64,000 bases of DNA from Mycobacterium kyogaense (GCF_003254575.1 NZ_QJUA01000031.1:1-64000); one strand, 5' to 3'. Shown: positions 9,640 to 18,873, counted from the stretch's first letter. The notes: a model not told the origin generated them from the sequence alone. Numbers and translations are program-made.

Positions 9640-10969
9640 CTCGGTCGGCGATCCAGTTGCCGTGGAATCCGTACGGAACACGTTGCGGGAGAGTGATTCT
9701 GGCGACAGGCGGGCCGGTGAAGTCAGCGGCGTCGATGATCACGAGATCGCTGCCGTCACGCGCGGCGTCGTAGACGTAGGCCAGATACCAGCCGCTGCTC
9801 TCGTCTGCTGGGCCGTCGGCGGGTACGAACACGGCCTCTCCCGGCCCTCCCGGGGAGGCCTCGGTGCCGAAGCGGTGCTCCTGGGTGGCGCCGGAGACGA
9901 GGTCGTGACGGACCAGGCCGGCGCCGGCGACGGACACCGAATAGCGCGCCGGAAGGGTTACCAACCGGTCGTCGATCCGCGGGAACTCCACCGCCCGGTC
10001 GTCGAGCTGCGCTTCGGTGACGGTGCCGCGGTGCAGGTCGATCGTCCACGTCCACATGACAGCCTTGGGTCCGAAATCGCTGCTCTCTCGCCATAATTCG
10101 GGGTAACGCACCGCCTGCAGGACCAATCCTTCGTCGGTGTCGTGGGCGTTGACGACGTGGAACACATAGCAGGGGTCGATGTCGAACCAGCGCACCTCAC
10201 CGAACGGATCCGCGCGACGCAGCACGCCCAGCCGCGCTCCGTAGTCGTCCTCCCAGCGGAACGGCATGGTGCCGCGCATCGCGGCCTCGAGGTTGAACAC
10301 CACCGGAAGATCCATGAAGACAACATGATCGGCGGTCAACGCGAAGTCGTGCATCATCGTCATCGCGGGTACGTCGACGGGTCGGTTGATCACCAGGTCA
10401 CCGGAGGCGTCCGCGCGGTGGTAGGTCACGCTGGGGCCGAGCAGGTTTCCGTAGCCGAAGAAGTGCAGCTCGCCCGTCGTCGGGCAGATCTTGGGGTGCG
10501 CGGTCATCGCGTCGACGAGCTTGCCGCCGAAGTCGTAGGCGCCGATGGTGTCTAGATCGTTGCTGATCTCGTACGGCAGCGAGGATTCCACGAGCGCCAG
10601 GGTCTTGCCGGCGTGGTTGACGATGTGGGTGTTGGCGACGCTGGAGCGCAGGTTGCGCGTGCCGTCGGGGTTGTAGACACCGAAAGGTTCGTCGAAGCTG
10701 TCGGTGCGCACCCAGCGGTTGCGGTACCACGCCGCCCGGCCGCCTTCGATGCGCACGCCGTGCACCATGCCGTCCCCGGTGAACCAGTGTCCGCCGTCGG
10801 CGCGGGGGTTGGGTCCGTTGCGCAGGTACCAGCCCGACAGGTCGGCGGGGATCGCACCCTCGACGGGCAGGTCGAAGGCAGTGAGCTCGTCGGGCACGGG
10901 CGCGTAGTTGCCGGTGCGGAACGTGTCGACGGGGGCCACCTCGCCATCGATGTCGGTGTCGGTCATCAC
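9632..10969 (-). CDS. Carotenoid oxygenase family protein (RPE65/CCD type)
   Basis: 445 residues, typical of a carotenoid cleavage dioxygenase-like non-haem iron enzyme with a seven-bladed propeller. The four iron-binding histidines are in recognisable contexts: AHPKICP, MMHDFALT, FHVVNAHD and GFHGNW at the very C-terminus. The N-terminal YLRNGPNP and GDGMVHGV motifs are also characteristic. Substrate could be an apocarotenoid or a stilbene/phenylpropanoid-like compound; no carotenoid synthesis gene is nearby. A PadR-family repressor is divergent 112 bases upstream. Confidence 0.92.
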   Translation of the reverse strand: MMTDTDIDGEVAPVDTFRTGNYAPVPDELTAFDLPVEGAIPADLSGWYLRNGPNPRADGGHWFTGDGMVHGVRIEGGRAAWYRNRWVRTDSFDEPFGVYNPDGTRNLRSSVANTHIVNHAGKTLALVESSLPYEISNDLDTIGAYDFGGKLVDAMTAHPKICPTTGELHFFGYGNLLGPSVTYHRADASGDLVINRPVDVPAMTMMHDFALTADHVVFMDLPVVFNLEAAMRGTMPFRWEDDYGARLGVLRRADPFGEVRWFDIDPCYVFHVVNAHDTDEGLVLQAVRYPELWRESSDFGPKAVMWTWTIDLHRGTVTEAQLDDRAVEFPRIDDRLVTLPARYSVSVAGAGLVRHDLVSGATQEHRFGTEASPGGPGEAVFVPADGPADESSGWYLAYVYDAARDGSDLVIIDAADFTGPPVARITLPQRVPYGFHGNWIADRVS

Positions 10970-11019
10970 CCCAGCCTGACACCTCAGGCGAAAATTGGAC
11001 GTTGCATCTCGATAGTTCC

Positions 11020-11029
11020 CGATATATCG
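11020..11029. promoter_or_regulatory. Perfect 10-bp palindrome, candidate PadR operator
   Basis: CGATATATCG lies 53 bases upstream of the PadR start and 51 bases upstream of the divergent oxygenase start. A related half-site (CTCGATAG) sits about 11 bases to its left. PadR-family autorepressors often bind AT-rich palindromes of this kind, and AT-rich sequence is rare here. Binding is inferred. Confidence 0.5.
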
Positions 11030-11081
11030 TCAATGCATCGGAGCGCAGACCGGCGCTCCCCATGACGTAAGGACACACCAC

Positions 11082-11786
11082 ATGAACACCCCATTCACCC
11101 CTCCAGAGCGCGGCTTCGGTTTCGGGTTCGGCCCGCAAGACCGGCGCGCCCTGCATGAACACCGCAGGCAGGCTCGTCGCGAATTCCGGGATCACGTGCG
11201 GGAACACCGCGGGCAGGCCGGTTTCGGCCCCTTCGCACCGGGTGGACCCGGCGGCCCCGGGTTCGGACCCGGCTTCGGATTCGGACCCGGCCCCGGCCCC
11301 TTCGGATTCGGTGCGGGCGGACGCGGCGGCGGTCGGCGCGGCGGCGGTCGCGGCCGGCGCGGCGATGTGCGCGCAGCCATCCTCGCGCTGCTCGCAGAGC
11401 GGCCGATGCACGGCTACGAGATGATCCAGGAGATCGACGCACGCAGCCAGCAGCTGTGGAAGCCGAGCCCCGGTTCGGTGTACCCCACCCTGCAGTTGCT
11501 CGTCGACGAAGGCCTGCTGGTGGCGACCGAAAGCGAAGGCAGCAAGAAGCTTTTCGAGCTGACCGACGAGGGTCGCGCCGCTGCGGAGAAGATCGAGACC
11601 CCGCCGTGGGACGAGATCACCTCGGGCGCCGATCCGACGGCGATGGGCCTGCGCACCGCCGTCGGCCAGCTGATGGGAGCGGTCGCGCAGTCTGCGCACG
11701 CCGCCACCAGTGAGCAGCAGCAGCGCATCGTCGAGATCGTCAACACCGCGCGACGGGAGATCTATCAGATCCTCAGCGAGGACTGA
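11082..11786 (+). CDS. PadR-family regulator with long Gly/Phe/Pro-rich N-terminus
   Basis: 234 residues; SD-like AAGGA at 11069-11073 supports ATG 11082. Residues 1-95 are low complexity, rich in Gly, Phe, Pro and then Gly/Arg (PGFGPGFGFGPGPGPFGFG and GGGRRGGGRGRRG), probably disordered and positively charged next to the DNA-binding part. Residues 96-180 are a PadR winged helix (AILALLAERPMHGYEMIQ, SPGSVYPTLQLLVDEGLL). The C-terminal helices are dimerisation elements. Its own upstream region has the palindrome at 11020. Ligand unknown; neighbours suggest control of the oxygenase, the aldo/keto reductase or itself. Confidence 0.92.
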   Translation: MNTPFTPPERGFGFGFGPQDRRALHEHRRQARREFRDHVREHRGQAGFGPFAPGGPGGPGFGPGFGFGPGPGPFGFGAGGRGGGRRGGGRGRRGDVRAAILALLAERPMHGYEMIQEIDARSQQLWKPSPGSVYPTLQLLVDEGLLVATESEGSKKLFELTDEGRAAAEKIETPPWDEITSGADPTAMGLRTAVGQLMGAVAQSAHAATSEQQQRIVEIVNTARREIYQILSED

Positions 11787-11796
11787 CCACACCGAC

Positions 11797-11841
11797 ACCG
11801 GCGCGGTTTCTTTTCCAAACAGGGGAAGAAACCGCGCCGGT
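11797..11841. terminator. 16-bp inverted repeat after the PadR gene
   Basis: The arms ACCGGCGCGGTTTCTT (11797-11812) and AAGAAACCGCGCCGGT (11826-11841) are perfectly complementary around a 13-base loop, 10 bases after the PadR stop. There is no T-run, as is usual for mycobacterial hairpin terminators. Confidence 0.75.
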
Positions 11842-11859
11842 TCTGCGTCACTAGAGACC

Positions 11860-12732
11860 ATGCAGACGTTCAACCTCGGGAACCACGTCGTCGGCCGCGT
11901 CGGATTCGGCGCCATGCAGCTGCCCGGTCCGGGTGTGATGGGTCCGCCCCGCGACCACGACCAGGCCATCGCCGTTCTGAAAAGGGCACTCGAGCTGGGC
12001 ATCAACCACATCGACACCGCCCAGTTCTACGGACCGAACGTCGCCAACGAGCTGATCCGCGAGGCCCTGCACCCCTATCCCGAGAACCTGGCTCTGGTCA
12101 GCAAGGTCGGCGCCCGCCGCGACGAGGCAGGCAACTGGAATCCCGCCCAGCAGCCCGACGAGCTGCGCGCCGACATCGAACAGAACCTCGAGACGCTCGG
12201 CGCCGACCGCATCGCCGCGGTCAACCTGCGCATCCACGCGGGTGATCCCAACAGCGTCGGGCCCGTCGACGCCGACCTGTTCCCCCGCCAGCTCGACGCG
12301 ATGATCGCCGCCCGCGACGAGGGGCTGATCGAGGGCATCGGGTTGAGCAGCGCGTCTGAAGATCACCTGCGCATCGCGTTGGACAAGACCGAGATCGTCA
12401 CGGTGCAGAACGCCTACAACCTGGTCGACCGCAGGTCGCAGTCGGTGCTGGAACTGTGCGCCGAGCACGGCATCTCCTTCGTGCCGTTCTTTCCGCTGGG
12501 TTCGGCGTTCACGGCCGACAACCCGGTCCTGGGTCATCCCGCGGTGCGGGCCGAGGCGGAGAAGCTGGGCCGCACGCCGGCGCAGATCGCGCTGGCGTGG
12601 ACGTTGAGCGTGGCGCCCAACGTGCTGCTGATCCCCGGCACGTCATCGGTGGCGCACCTGGAGGAGAACACGGCCGTCGCCGACATCGAGCTCGACGACG
12701 AGACCAAGCAGGCACTCGACGCTGCCGCCTAG
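11860..12732 (+). CDS. Aldo/keto reductase family oxidoreductase
   Basis: 290 residues from ATG 11860, a normal single-domain TIM-barrel length. Catalytic elements are visible: Asp in INHIDTAQFYG with the following Tyr, and Lys in ALVSKVG. The fourth catalytic position is His in NLRIHAG. The C-terminal NADPH-binding stretch is VLLIPGTSSVAHLEENTA. Likely an NADP(H)-dependent carbonyl reductase of unknown substrate. It is separated from PadR by a hairpin terminator, so it has its own promoter. Confidence 0.9.
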   Translation: MQTFNLGNHVVGRVGFGAMQLPGPGVMGPPRDHDQAIAVLKRALELGINHIDTAQFYGPNVANELIREALHPYPENLALVSKVGARRDEAGNWNPAQQPDELRADIEQNLETLGADRIAAVNLRIHAGDPNSVGPVDADLFPRQLDAMIAARDEGLIEGIGLSSASEDHLRIALDKTEIVTVQNAYNLVDRRSQSVLELCAEHGISFVPFFPLGSAFTADNPVLGHPAVRAEAEKLGRTPAQIALAWTLSVAPNVLLIPGTSSVAHLEENTAVADIELDDETKQALDAAA

Positions 12733-12786
12733 CCTCGACCAGCGATTCTTCGTTTCGCCGCCGGCGGCAATACCATCGAGGTCATC

Positions 12787-14409
12787 ATGACGACTTCCAC
12801 CGCCGGGTCTCGGCCCGACCAGTTGTCGGCCGAAGCGCAGCGCCGACGGACCTTCGCCGTCATCAGTCACCCCGACGCCGGCAAGTCCACGCTGACGGAG
12901 GCTCTGGTGCTGCACGCCAAAGCCATCACCGAGGCCGGCGCCATCCACGGCAAGGCCGGCCGCCGCTCCACCGTGTCGGACTGGATGGAGATGGAGAAGG
13001 CGCGCGGCATCTCGATCACGTCGACGGCGCTGCAGTTCCCGTACGTCACCAAGACCGGCTCGACCTGTGTGATCAACCTCCTCGACACCCCGGGCCACGC
13101 CGATTTCTCCGAGGACACCTACCGCGTGCTGACCGCCGTCGATTCGGCGGTCATGCTCATCGACGCGGCCAAGGGCCTGGAACCGCAGACGCTGAAGCTG
13201 TTCCAGGTGTGCCGCCACCGCCGCATCCCGATCATCACGGTGATCAACAAGTGGGACCGCCCCGGCCGGTATGCGCTCGAGCTGATCGACGAGATCCAGA
13301 CACGCATCGGGCTCAAGCCGACCCCACTGACGTGGCCGGTCGGCATCGCCGGCGATTTCAAGGGCGTGCTGGATCGCCGCACCGGAAACTACATCCGGTT
13401 CACCCGCACCGCCGGCGGCGCCACCGCGGCGCCCGAGGAACACATCGATCCGGAGAAGGCCCACGACGCCGCGGGCGTGGACTGGGACACCGCGGTCGAG
13501 GAGTCGGAGCTGCTCAGCGCCGACGACGCGGATTTCGATCCCGAAACGTTCCGGAACTGCACGTCGAGCCCGGTGCTGTTCACCTCGGCGGCCCTCAACT
13601 TCGGGGTGAACCAGCTGCTCGACGTGCTCGCCGAGCTCGCCCCGCCGCCGTCGGGGGCGCTCGACGCCGAGGGCCACCGGCGCGAGGCGACGGCACCGTT
13701 CAGCGCATTCGTCTTCAAGGTGCAGGCCGGTATGGATTCGGCGCACCGGGACCGAATTGCCTATGCGCGTGTGTGTTCGGGCACCTTCGAGCGCGGTGAC
13801 GTGCTGACCCATGCGGCGACGGGCAAGCCGTTCGTCACCAAGTACGCGCAGACGGTGTTCGGTCAGCAGCGTTCCACGTTGGACACCGCGTGGCCCGGCG
13901 ATGTCATCGGTTTGGCGAACGCACAGGCGCTGCGCCCCGGGGACACGCTGTATTCCGAAGTACCCGTGGTGTATCCGCCTATTCCCAGCTTCTCCCCCGA
14001 GTACTTCGCGGTCGCCCGCGGCAAGGACCCGAGTAAGCACAAGCAGTTCCGCAAGGGCATCGAGCAGCTGGACCAGGAGGGTGTGGTGCAGGTGCTGCGC
14101 TCCGATCGGCGCGGTGAGCAGGCGCCGGTACTCGCCGCGGTCGGCCCGATGCAGTTCGAGGTGGCCAGCCATCGGATGGCCAGCGAGTTCGGCGCCGCGA
14201 TCACCTTGGAATCGTTGCCCTACACCGTCGCTCGGATCTGCGATGCCGACGGCGCGGAGGTGCTGCAGCGGCTGGCCTCGGTCGAGGTGCTGACCCGCAG
14301 CGACGGCGTGCTGCTGGCGGTGTTCTCCACCAAGTGGCGGCTGGAGAACGTGGCGCGGGAGAACCCCGACGTCACGTTGCGCTCGCTGGTCGCCGCCGGC
14401 GACAACTAG
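12787..14409 (+). CDS. prfC: Peptide chain release factor 3 (RF3)
   Basis: 540 residues, the normal RF3 size. GTPase motifs are ISHPDAGKSTLTE (G1), DTPGHADFSEDTYR (G3) and INKWDRPGR (G4), followed by the RF3-type EF-Tu domain 2 and the C-terminal domain (VGPMQFEVASHRMASEFGA). RF3 recycles class I release factors from the ribosome after termination. Monocistronic, followed by a 103-base gap. An antisense open frame of about 660 codons over it is a codon-bias shadow. Confidence 0.95.
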   Translation: MTTSTAGSRPDQLSAEAQRRRTFAVISHPDAGKSTLTEALVLHAKAITEAGAIHGKAGRRSTVSDWMEMEKARGISITSTALQFPYVTKTGSTCVINLLDTPGHADFSEDTYRVLTAVDSAVMLIDAAKGLEPQTLKLFQVCRHRRIPIITVINKWDRPGRYALELIDEIQTRIGLKPTPLTWPVGIAGDFKGVLDRRTGNYIRFTRTAGGATAAPEEHIDPEKAHDAAGVDWDTAVEESELLSADDADFDPETFRNCTSSPVLFTSAALNFGVNQLLDVLAELAPPPSGALDAEGHRREATAPFSAFVFKVQAGMDSAHRDRIAYARVCSGTFERGDVLTHAATGKPFVTKYAQTVFGQQRSTLDTAWPGDVIGLANAQALRPGDTLYSEVPVVYPPIPSFSPEYFAVARGKDPSKHKQFRKGIEQLDQEGVVQVLRSDRRGEQAPVLAAVGPMQFEVASHRMASEFGAAITLESLPYTVARICDADGAEVLQRLASVEVLTRSDGVLLAVFSTKWRLENVARENPDVTLRSLVAAGDN

Positions 14410-14512
14410 CGCATGGGGGCCAGCACTACCTGAGGACTGCGGGTAGCGGCGTGGTGTGTGACCACCATTGCGCGGGAGCATCGTCTCATCACACGAACTG
14501 AGGAGACGAGCG

Positions 14513-15082
14513 ATGAAGACTGATGTCCGGCAGGATCTGGTGCTGTCCCACGCCGAATTGACCGCACAGGTGGATGCGGATTTCGACCACGTGAACATCG
14601 CCGAATGGCTGCAGACCCTGCCCACGCACGAGTATCAGCGTTGCGCGCCGGGAGACCACAAAGCCGCGGGCTATACCGTCGATGACGACGGCACCCCCAT
14701 GTCGATCAACGTCGAGATGATCGGCAGCGGCCTCGTGGTCCAGCAGTACCGATTCGCCGTCGCTGAGCCGCATTACTGCAAGATGGTGTCGCTGTCCGAT
14801 GTGCTGACCCCACTGGGGTGGACCACCACCCAGGTCATCTGGGAGCTGCGGATGGAACGGCTCGACGAGAACCACTGCCGGTACACCAACACCGTGACGT
14901 CTCACCCCACCGAGCACTTCCTCGCGTTCATCGCCGAGCACGGGCAGACCTTCGAGGAGGCGGCGAAGGCGCGCCAGGAGGCGTCGGGCCGCCACTGCGC
15001 GGTGGAGACGCCGCTGTACGCGGAAAGCATTGCGCGAAGGGCTGCCTCGCGCTCCGGTTCGACGGTCACGGCAGCATCGTGA
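14513..15082 (+). CDS. SRPBCC/START-like hypothetical protein
   Basis: 189 residues; a GAGGAG-type SD at about 14500-14506 decides the ATG 14513 start over an earlier TTG. The sequence has the alternation of a helix-grip hydrophobic-pocket protein (VQQYRFAVAEPHYCKMVS, TQVIWELRMERLDENHCRYT, then a long C-terminal helix HFLAFIAEHGQTFEEAAK). Members of this superfamily bind lipids or polyketides or act as hydrolases; no catalytic residue can be named. Translationally coupled (4-base overlap) to the quinone reductase that follows. Confidence 0.65.
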   Translation: MKTDVRQDLVLSHAELTAQVDADFDHVNIAEWLQTLPTHEYQRCAPGDHKAAGYTVDDDGTPMSINVEMIGSGLVVQQYRFAVAEPHYCKMVSLSDVLTPLGWTTTQVIWELRMERLDENHCRYTNTVTSHPTEHFLAFIAEHGQTFEEAAKARQEASGRHCAVETPLYAESIARRAASRSGSTVTAAS

Positions 15083-16062
15083 CGTCGGCGATCGTCTTCG
15101 ACGCGCCCGGCGGGCCCGACGTCCTGCAGTGGCGCCCCATCGATGTGCCGGCCCCCGGCGCTCGTGAGGTGGTGATCGCCGTTGCCGCGGCCGGTGTCAA
15201 CAACGCCGACCTCCTCCAGCGCAGGGGCCGTTATCCGTTGCCGCCCGGCGCTTCCCACGTCCTCGGGCTCGAGTGCGCGGGCACCGTCATCGCCGTCGGA
15301 GCCGATGTCGGCGAGTGGTCGGTCGGCGATCAGGTGTGTGCGTTGCTTGATGGCGGCGGATACGCCGAGCAGGTAGTGGTCGCCGCAGATCAGCTGCTCC
15401 CGATCCCGGCGGGTCTGTCCCTGGTCGAAGCGGCCGCTGTCCCCGAGGTCGCGTGCACCGTCTACTCGAATCTGGCCATGGTCGCCGGGCTTGGTGCGGG
15501 CGACGCAGTGCTCGTCCACGGCGCCGGCGGAGGCATCGGGACGTTCGCGGTGCAGTGGGCCCGCGCCATCGGCGCCTACGTCATCACCACGGCCGGCAGC
15601 GATGAAAAGGTCAGCCACGGAAAGGCTCTCGGCGCGCAGACGGCGATCAATTATCGCACCGAGGACTTCGTGGCGGCCACCCTCGAAGCGACGGACGGCC
15701 GCGGTGTCGACGCCGTGTTGGACGTCGTCGGGGCTGATTATCTGGACCGCAACATCACGTGCCTCGCTCCCGACGGCCACCTCGTGGTGATCGGCGGAGC
15801 GATGGGGCCGGCGCCGCTCGACCTGGGTGCGCTGATGGTGCGGCGCGCCAGCGTCACCGCGACCATGCTGCGCGGCCGGCCCGCGGAGCAGAAGGCGGCG
15901 ATCGTCGCCGGTGTGCGCCGAGACGTGTGGCCGCTGTTCGAGGCCGGCGCCATCCGCGTCGTGGTCGACACCGAGGTGCCGCTGCGCGACGCAGCGCGTG
16001 GTCACGAGCTGTTGGAGTCCGGCCGCGCCGTCGGGAAGGTGGTGTTGACCAACAACGACTGA
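15079..16062 (+). CDS. NAD(P)H quinone oxidoreductase, MDR (PIG3-like) family
   Basis: 327 residues from GTG 15079 within the GTGA overlap. Medium-chain dehydrogenase/reductase without the structural zinc cysteines: N-terminal GroES-like domain (AAGVNNADLLQRRGRYPLPP is the quinone-oxidoreductase signature), then a Rossmann domain with the NADPH motif VHGAGGGIGTFAVQWA. Likely reduces quinones or electrophilic enones. Convergent with glpK, 11 bases apart. Confidence 0.92.
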   Translation: MTSAIVFDAPGGPDVLQWRPIDVPAPGAREVVIAVAAAGVNNADLLQRRGRYPLPPGASHVLGLECAGTVIAVGADVGEWSVGDQVCALLDGGGYAEQVVVAADQLLPIPAGLSLVEAAAVPEVACTVYSNLAMVAGLGAGDAVLVHGAGGGIGTFAVQWARAIGAYVITTAGSDEKVSHGKALGAQTAINYRTEDFVAATLEATDGRGVDAVLDVVGADYLDRNITCLAPDGHLVVIGGAMGPAPLDLGALMVRRASVTATMLRGRPAEQKAAIVAGVRRDVWPLFEAGAIRVVVDTEVPLRDAARGHELLESGRAVGKVVLTNND

Positions 16063-16073
16063 TCAGATGCGGC

Positions 16074-17591
16074 CTAGTCCACGTCGACCCAGTCCAGCGT
16101 GCGCGACACCGCCTTCTGCCATCCCGCGTATCCCTCGGCGCGCTGGTCGTCGGACCAGTCCGGCGACCAGCGCTTGTCCTCTTGCCAATTCGCGCGCAGA
16201 TCGTCGGCGCCCTCCCAGAACCCGACGCCGAGGCCCGCGGCATAGGCCGCGCCCAGCGCCGTGGTCTCGGCGACCACGGGCTTCACCACGTCGACGCCGA
16301 GCACATCGGCCTGGATCTGCATGCACAGGTCGTTGGCGGTGATGCCGCCGTCGACCTTGAGCACCTCGAGGTGCACACCGGAGTCGGCCTCCATCGCGTC
16401 GACGACGTCGCGGCTCTGGTAGCAGATCGCCTCGAGCGTCGCGCGGGCCACGTGCGCATTGGTGTTGTAGCGGGAGAGCCCGACGATCGCGCCGCGCGCA
16501 TCCGAACGCCAGTACGGCGCAAAGAGACCCGAGAACGCGGGGACGAAGTAGACGCCACCGTTGTCCTCGACCTGGCGGGCCAGCGACTCGCTCTGCGACG
16601 CTCCGCTGATGATGCCGAGTTGGTCGCGCAGCCACTGCACCGCCGAGCCGGTCACCGCGATCGAACCCTCCAGCGCGTACACGGGTTTCGAGTCACCGAA
16701 CTGGTAGCACACGGTGGTCAACAGTCCGTTGTCGGAGCGGACGATCTTCTCCCCGGTGTTGAGGAGCAGGAAATTGCCTGTGCCATAGGTGTTCTTGGCT
16801 TCGCCTTCGGCGAGGCAGACCTGTCCGACCATCGCCGCCTGCTGGTCGCCGAGGATTCCGGTGATCGGGATCTCGCCGTCGGCGGGGCCGGTGTCCAGGG
16901 TGGTGCCGAACGGTTCGGTCACCGACGACGGCCGGATCTCGGGCAGCATCTGACGCGGGATGCCGAAGAACGAGAGCAGCTCGTCGTCCCAGTCGAGCGT
17001 CTCGAGATTCATCAGCATCGTGCGGCTGGCGTTGGTGACGTCGGTGACGTGCACTCCGCCGCGGTGCCCTCCGGTCAAATTCCACAGCACCCATGTGTCG
17101 GTGGTGCCGAAGATGGCGTCACCCTTCTCGGCGTCGTCGCGCACCCCGTCGACGTTGTCGAGGATCCACTGCACCTTGCCGCCGGCGAAATAGGTGGCCG
17201 GCGGCAGGCCAGCCTTGCGGCGAATGATGTCGCCGCGCTCGTCGCGGTCCAGTGCCGAGGCGATGCGGTCGGTGCGGGTGTCCTGCCACACGATCGCGTT
17301 GTGGTACGGGCGTCCCGTTTTGCGGTTCCACACCAGCGACGTCTCGCGCTGGTTGGTGATGCCGAGGGCGGCGAGGTCGCCGGCGGCCAGGTTCGTCTTG
17401 TTCAGCGCCGTCGCCAGCACCGAACCGGTGCGCTCCCAGATCTCCACGGGGTTGTGCTCGACCCAGCCGGCGCGGGGCAGGATCTGCTCGTGTTCGAGTT
17501 GATGACGGCCCACCTCGGCGCCGTCGTGGTCGAAGATCATGCACCGGGTGCTGGTGGTGCCCTGGTCGATTGCTGCGACGAAGTCGGCCAT
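16074..17591 (-). CDS. glpK: Glycerol kinase (Rv3696c-like)
   Basis: 505 residues, the standard length. FGGY-kinase signatures are visible: N-terminal phosphate motif AIDQGTTSTRCMIF, substrate-site ITNQRET and WQDTRT, GDQQAAMVGQ, YGTGNFLL, and C-terminal adenosine motif KVDGGITAND. Phosphorylates glycerol to sn-glycerol 3-phosphate. No glpF or glpD is adjacent. In Mtb the gene occupies the equivalent position. Confidence 0.96.
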   Translation of the reverse strand: MADFVAAIDQGTTSTRCMIFDHDGAEVGRHQLEHEQILPRAGWVEHNPVEIWERTGSVLATALNKTNLAAGDLAALGITNQRETSLVWNRKTGRPYHNAIVWQDTRTDRIASALDRDERGDIIRRKAGLPPATYFAGGKVQWILDNVDGVRDDAEKGDAIFGTTDTWVLWNLTGGHRGGVHVTDVTNASRTMLMNLETLDWDDELLSFFGIPRQMLPEIRPSSVTEPFGTTLDTGPADGEIPITGILGDQQAAMVGQVCLAEGEAKNTYGTGNFLLLNTGEKIVRSDNGLLTTVCYQFGDSKPVYALEGSIAVTGSAVQWLRDQLGIISGASQSESLARQVEDNGGVYFVPAFSGLFAPYWRSDARGAIVGLSRYNTNAHVARATLEAICYQSRDVVDAMEADSGVHLEVLKVDGGITANDLCMQIQADVLGVDVVKPVVAETTALGAAYAAGLGVGFWEGADDLRANWQEDKRWSPDWSDDQRAEGYAGWQKAVSRTLDWVDVD

Positions 17592-17675
17592 CCGTCCATG
17601 ATGAACTACCGGGACGGGCCGATCGGCCGAACACCTCGCCGGGTCGCGCTAGAGTTCGCGAAGGCGCGACGAAAG

Positions 17676-18047
17676 GTGCCGATCATCAACACTCGACCCC
17701 GCCACCACAGGCTCGCCGGTCTCATGGCCGCCGCAGCGGCCGCGTCACTCCTGTTCAGCGGGCCCGCCCTCGCCCAGCCGGCGCCCCCACCCGTCGACCC
17801 ACGGAGCGGTTGCGAGAACCCCGAATTCGGCGGCGTCTTCGTCCCCGTGACCGCGACACACGCCGAATGCCAGTACATCGTCGCGGGCAGTTTCTACTAC
17901 GACGGGTACGACGACGGCGTCTACACCGGCACGCTCGTGTACCGCGACGGGGCGAAGGTGCCCACCGAGCGGCCGCAGATCCCCGAATTGTTCACCATGC
18001 CCGGCGGCGGTCTCCCGCCTGTCGTGCCGTTCCAGGTGGGGCCCTGA
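17676..18047 (+). CDS. Small secreted protein, unknown family
   Basis: About 123 residues if started at GTG 17676; an in-frame ATG pair at 17598/17601 would add 25-26 residues. A signal peptide is clear: basic n-region with RPRHHRL, hydrophobic core MAAAAAASLLF, then an SGPALAQP-type cleavage site. The mature part has two cysteines (SGCENP and AECQYIV, probably a disulfide), a FYYDGYDDGVYTGTL stretch and a Pro-rich tail. No family recognised. Confidence 0.75.
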   Translation: MPIINTRPRHHRLAGLMAAAAAASLLFSGPALAQPAPPPVDPRSGCENPEFGGVFVPVTATHAECQYIVAGSFYYDGYDDGVYTGTLVYRDGAKVPTERPQIPELFTMPGGGLPPVVPFQVGP

Positions 18048-18079
18048 CCACCGCGAGCGACGTCGCACGCCTGGCGGGC

Positions 18080-18814
18080 ATGCCCCGCGGCGGCCCCAAA
18101 GCGTCCTGCCTGGATCGTCTGTTGGAGACCGACCGCCAGGAGTACCTGGACCGCGACGACGTCGATCCGCAGATCAAGCGCAGCGTGATCCGCGCGCTGG
18201 ACTGGACCGGTGATGTCTTCGGCAACCACGACCGGTTCGCCACCCTCGCGCTCGAACAGGTCGCCGACGTGCCCGACCCCCGGATTCTCGAGCTGGGTGC
18301 CGGGCACGGCGCACTGTCTCGCCGGCTCCTCGAGTGGCACCCGACGGCCCGCGTCACCGTCACCGACGTCGCACCCGAATCCGTCGCGGCCATCACCGCC
18401 GAGCTGGGCGCCCATCCCCGCGCCACCGTCGCACAGATGGATGCCACCGCCCTCGACGCCGACGACGGTGCGTTCGACCTCGCAGTGTTCGCGCTGTCGT
18501 TCCATCACCTGTCGCCGGCGGACGCCGTGCACGTCCTCGCCGAAGGCACCCGCGCGGCCACCACACTGCTGATCATCGACCTACCCCGGCCGCCCGCACC
18601 GCTGCACCTGGCCCGGCTGGCGACGATGCTGCCGCTGGCACCGTTCCTGCCGTTCGCGCACGACGGCGTGATCAGCTCGCTGCGGGCCTACAGCCCGTCG
18701 GCGCTGCGCGCGCTGGCCCGCCACGCCGATCCGGACATGCACGTCGAACTGCGCGGTGGCTGCCTCAGCCCGCAGGTGATGCTGGCCTCGAGAGGACCGT
18801 CGGCAGGCGCCTGA
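18080..18814 (+). CDS. Class I SAM-dependent methyltransferase (Rv3699-like)
   Basis: 244 residues from ATG 18080, the first good start after the preceding stop. SAM motif I is ILELGAGHGALSRRLLE, motif II the acidic VTVTDVAPES, and post-motif FDLAVFALSFHHLSP. The N-terminal segment GGPKASCLDRLLETDRQEYL looks family-specific. Substrate unknown. Sits directly downstream of the small secreted protein, 32 bases apart, same strand. Confidence 0.88.
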   Translation: MPRGGPKASCLDRLLETDRQEYLDRDDVDPQIKRSVIRALDWTGDVFGNHDRFATLALEQVADVPDPRILELGAGHGALSRRLLEWHPTARVTVTDVAPESVAAITAELGAHPRATVAQMDATALDADDGAFDLAVFALSFHHLSPADAVHVLAEGTRAATTLLIIDLPRPPAPLHLARLATMLPLAPFLPFAHDGVISSLRAYSPSALRALARHADPDMHVELRGGCLSPQVMLASRGPSAGA

Positions 18815-18873
18815 GCTCGGTCTCGACGGCCTCGCGGCGGTGCGCCGCACCGATCGTGTCCTGAGCCAAGCGG

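Noticed and set aside
10398..12017. 539-codon minus-strand frame across the PadR gene
   Set aside because: Crosses two promoters and a terminator hairpin and mirrors real genes on the other strand.
12643..14625. 660-codon minus-strand frame opposite prfC
   Set aside because: Antisense shadow of a strongly conserved gene; no recognisable domain.
15759..17675. Long plus-strand frame over glpK leading into the secreted protein
   Set aside because: Runs antisense to glycerol kinase; only the last 124 codons have a signal peptide and sensible composition.
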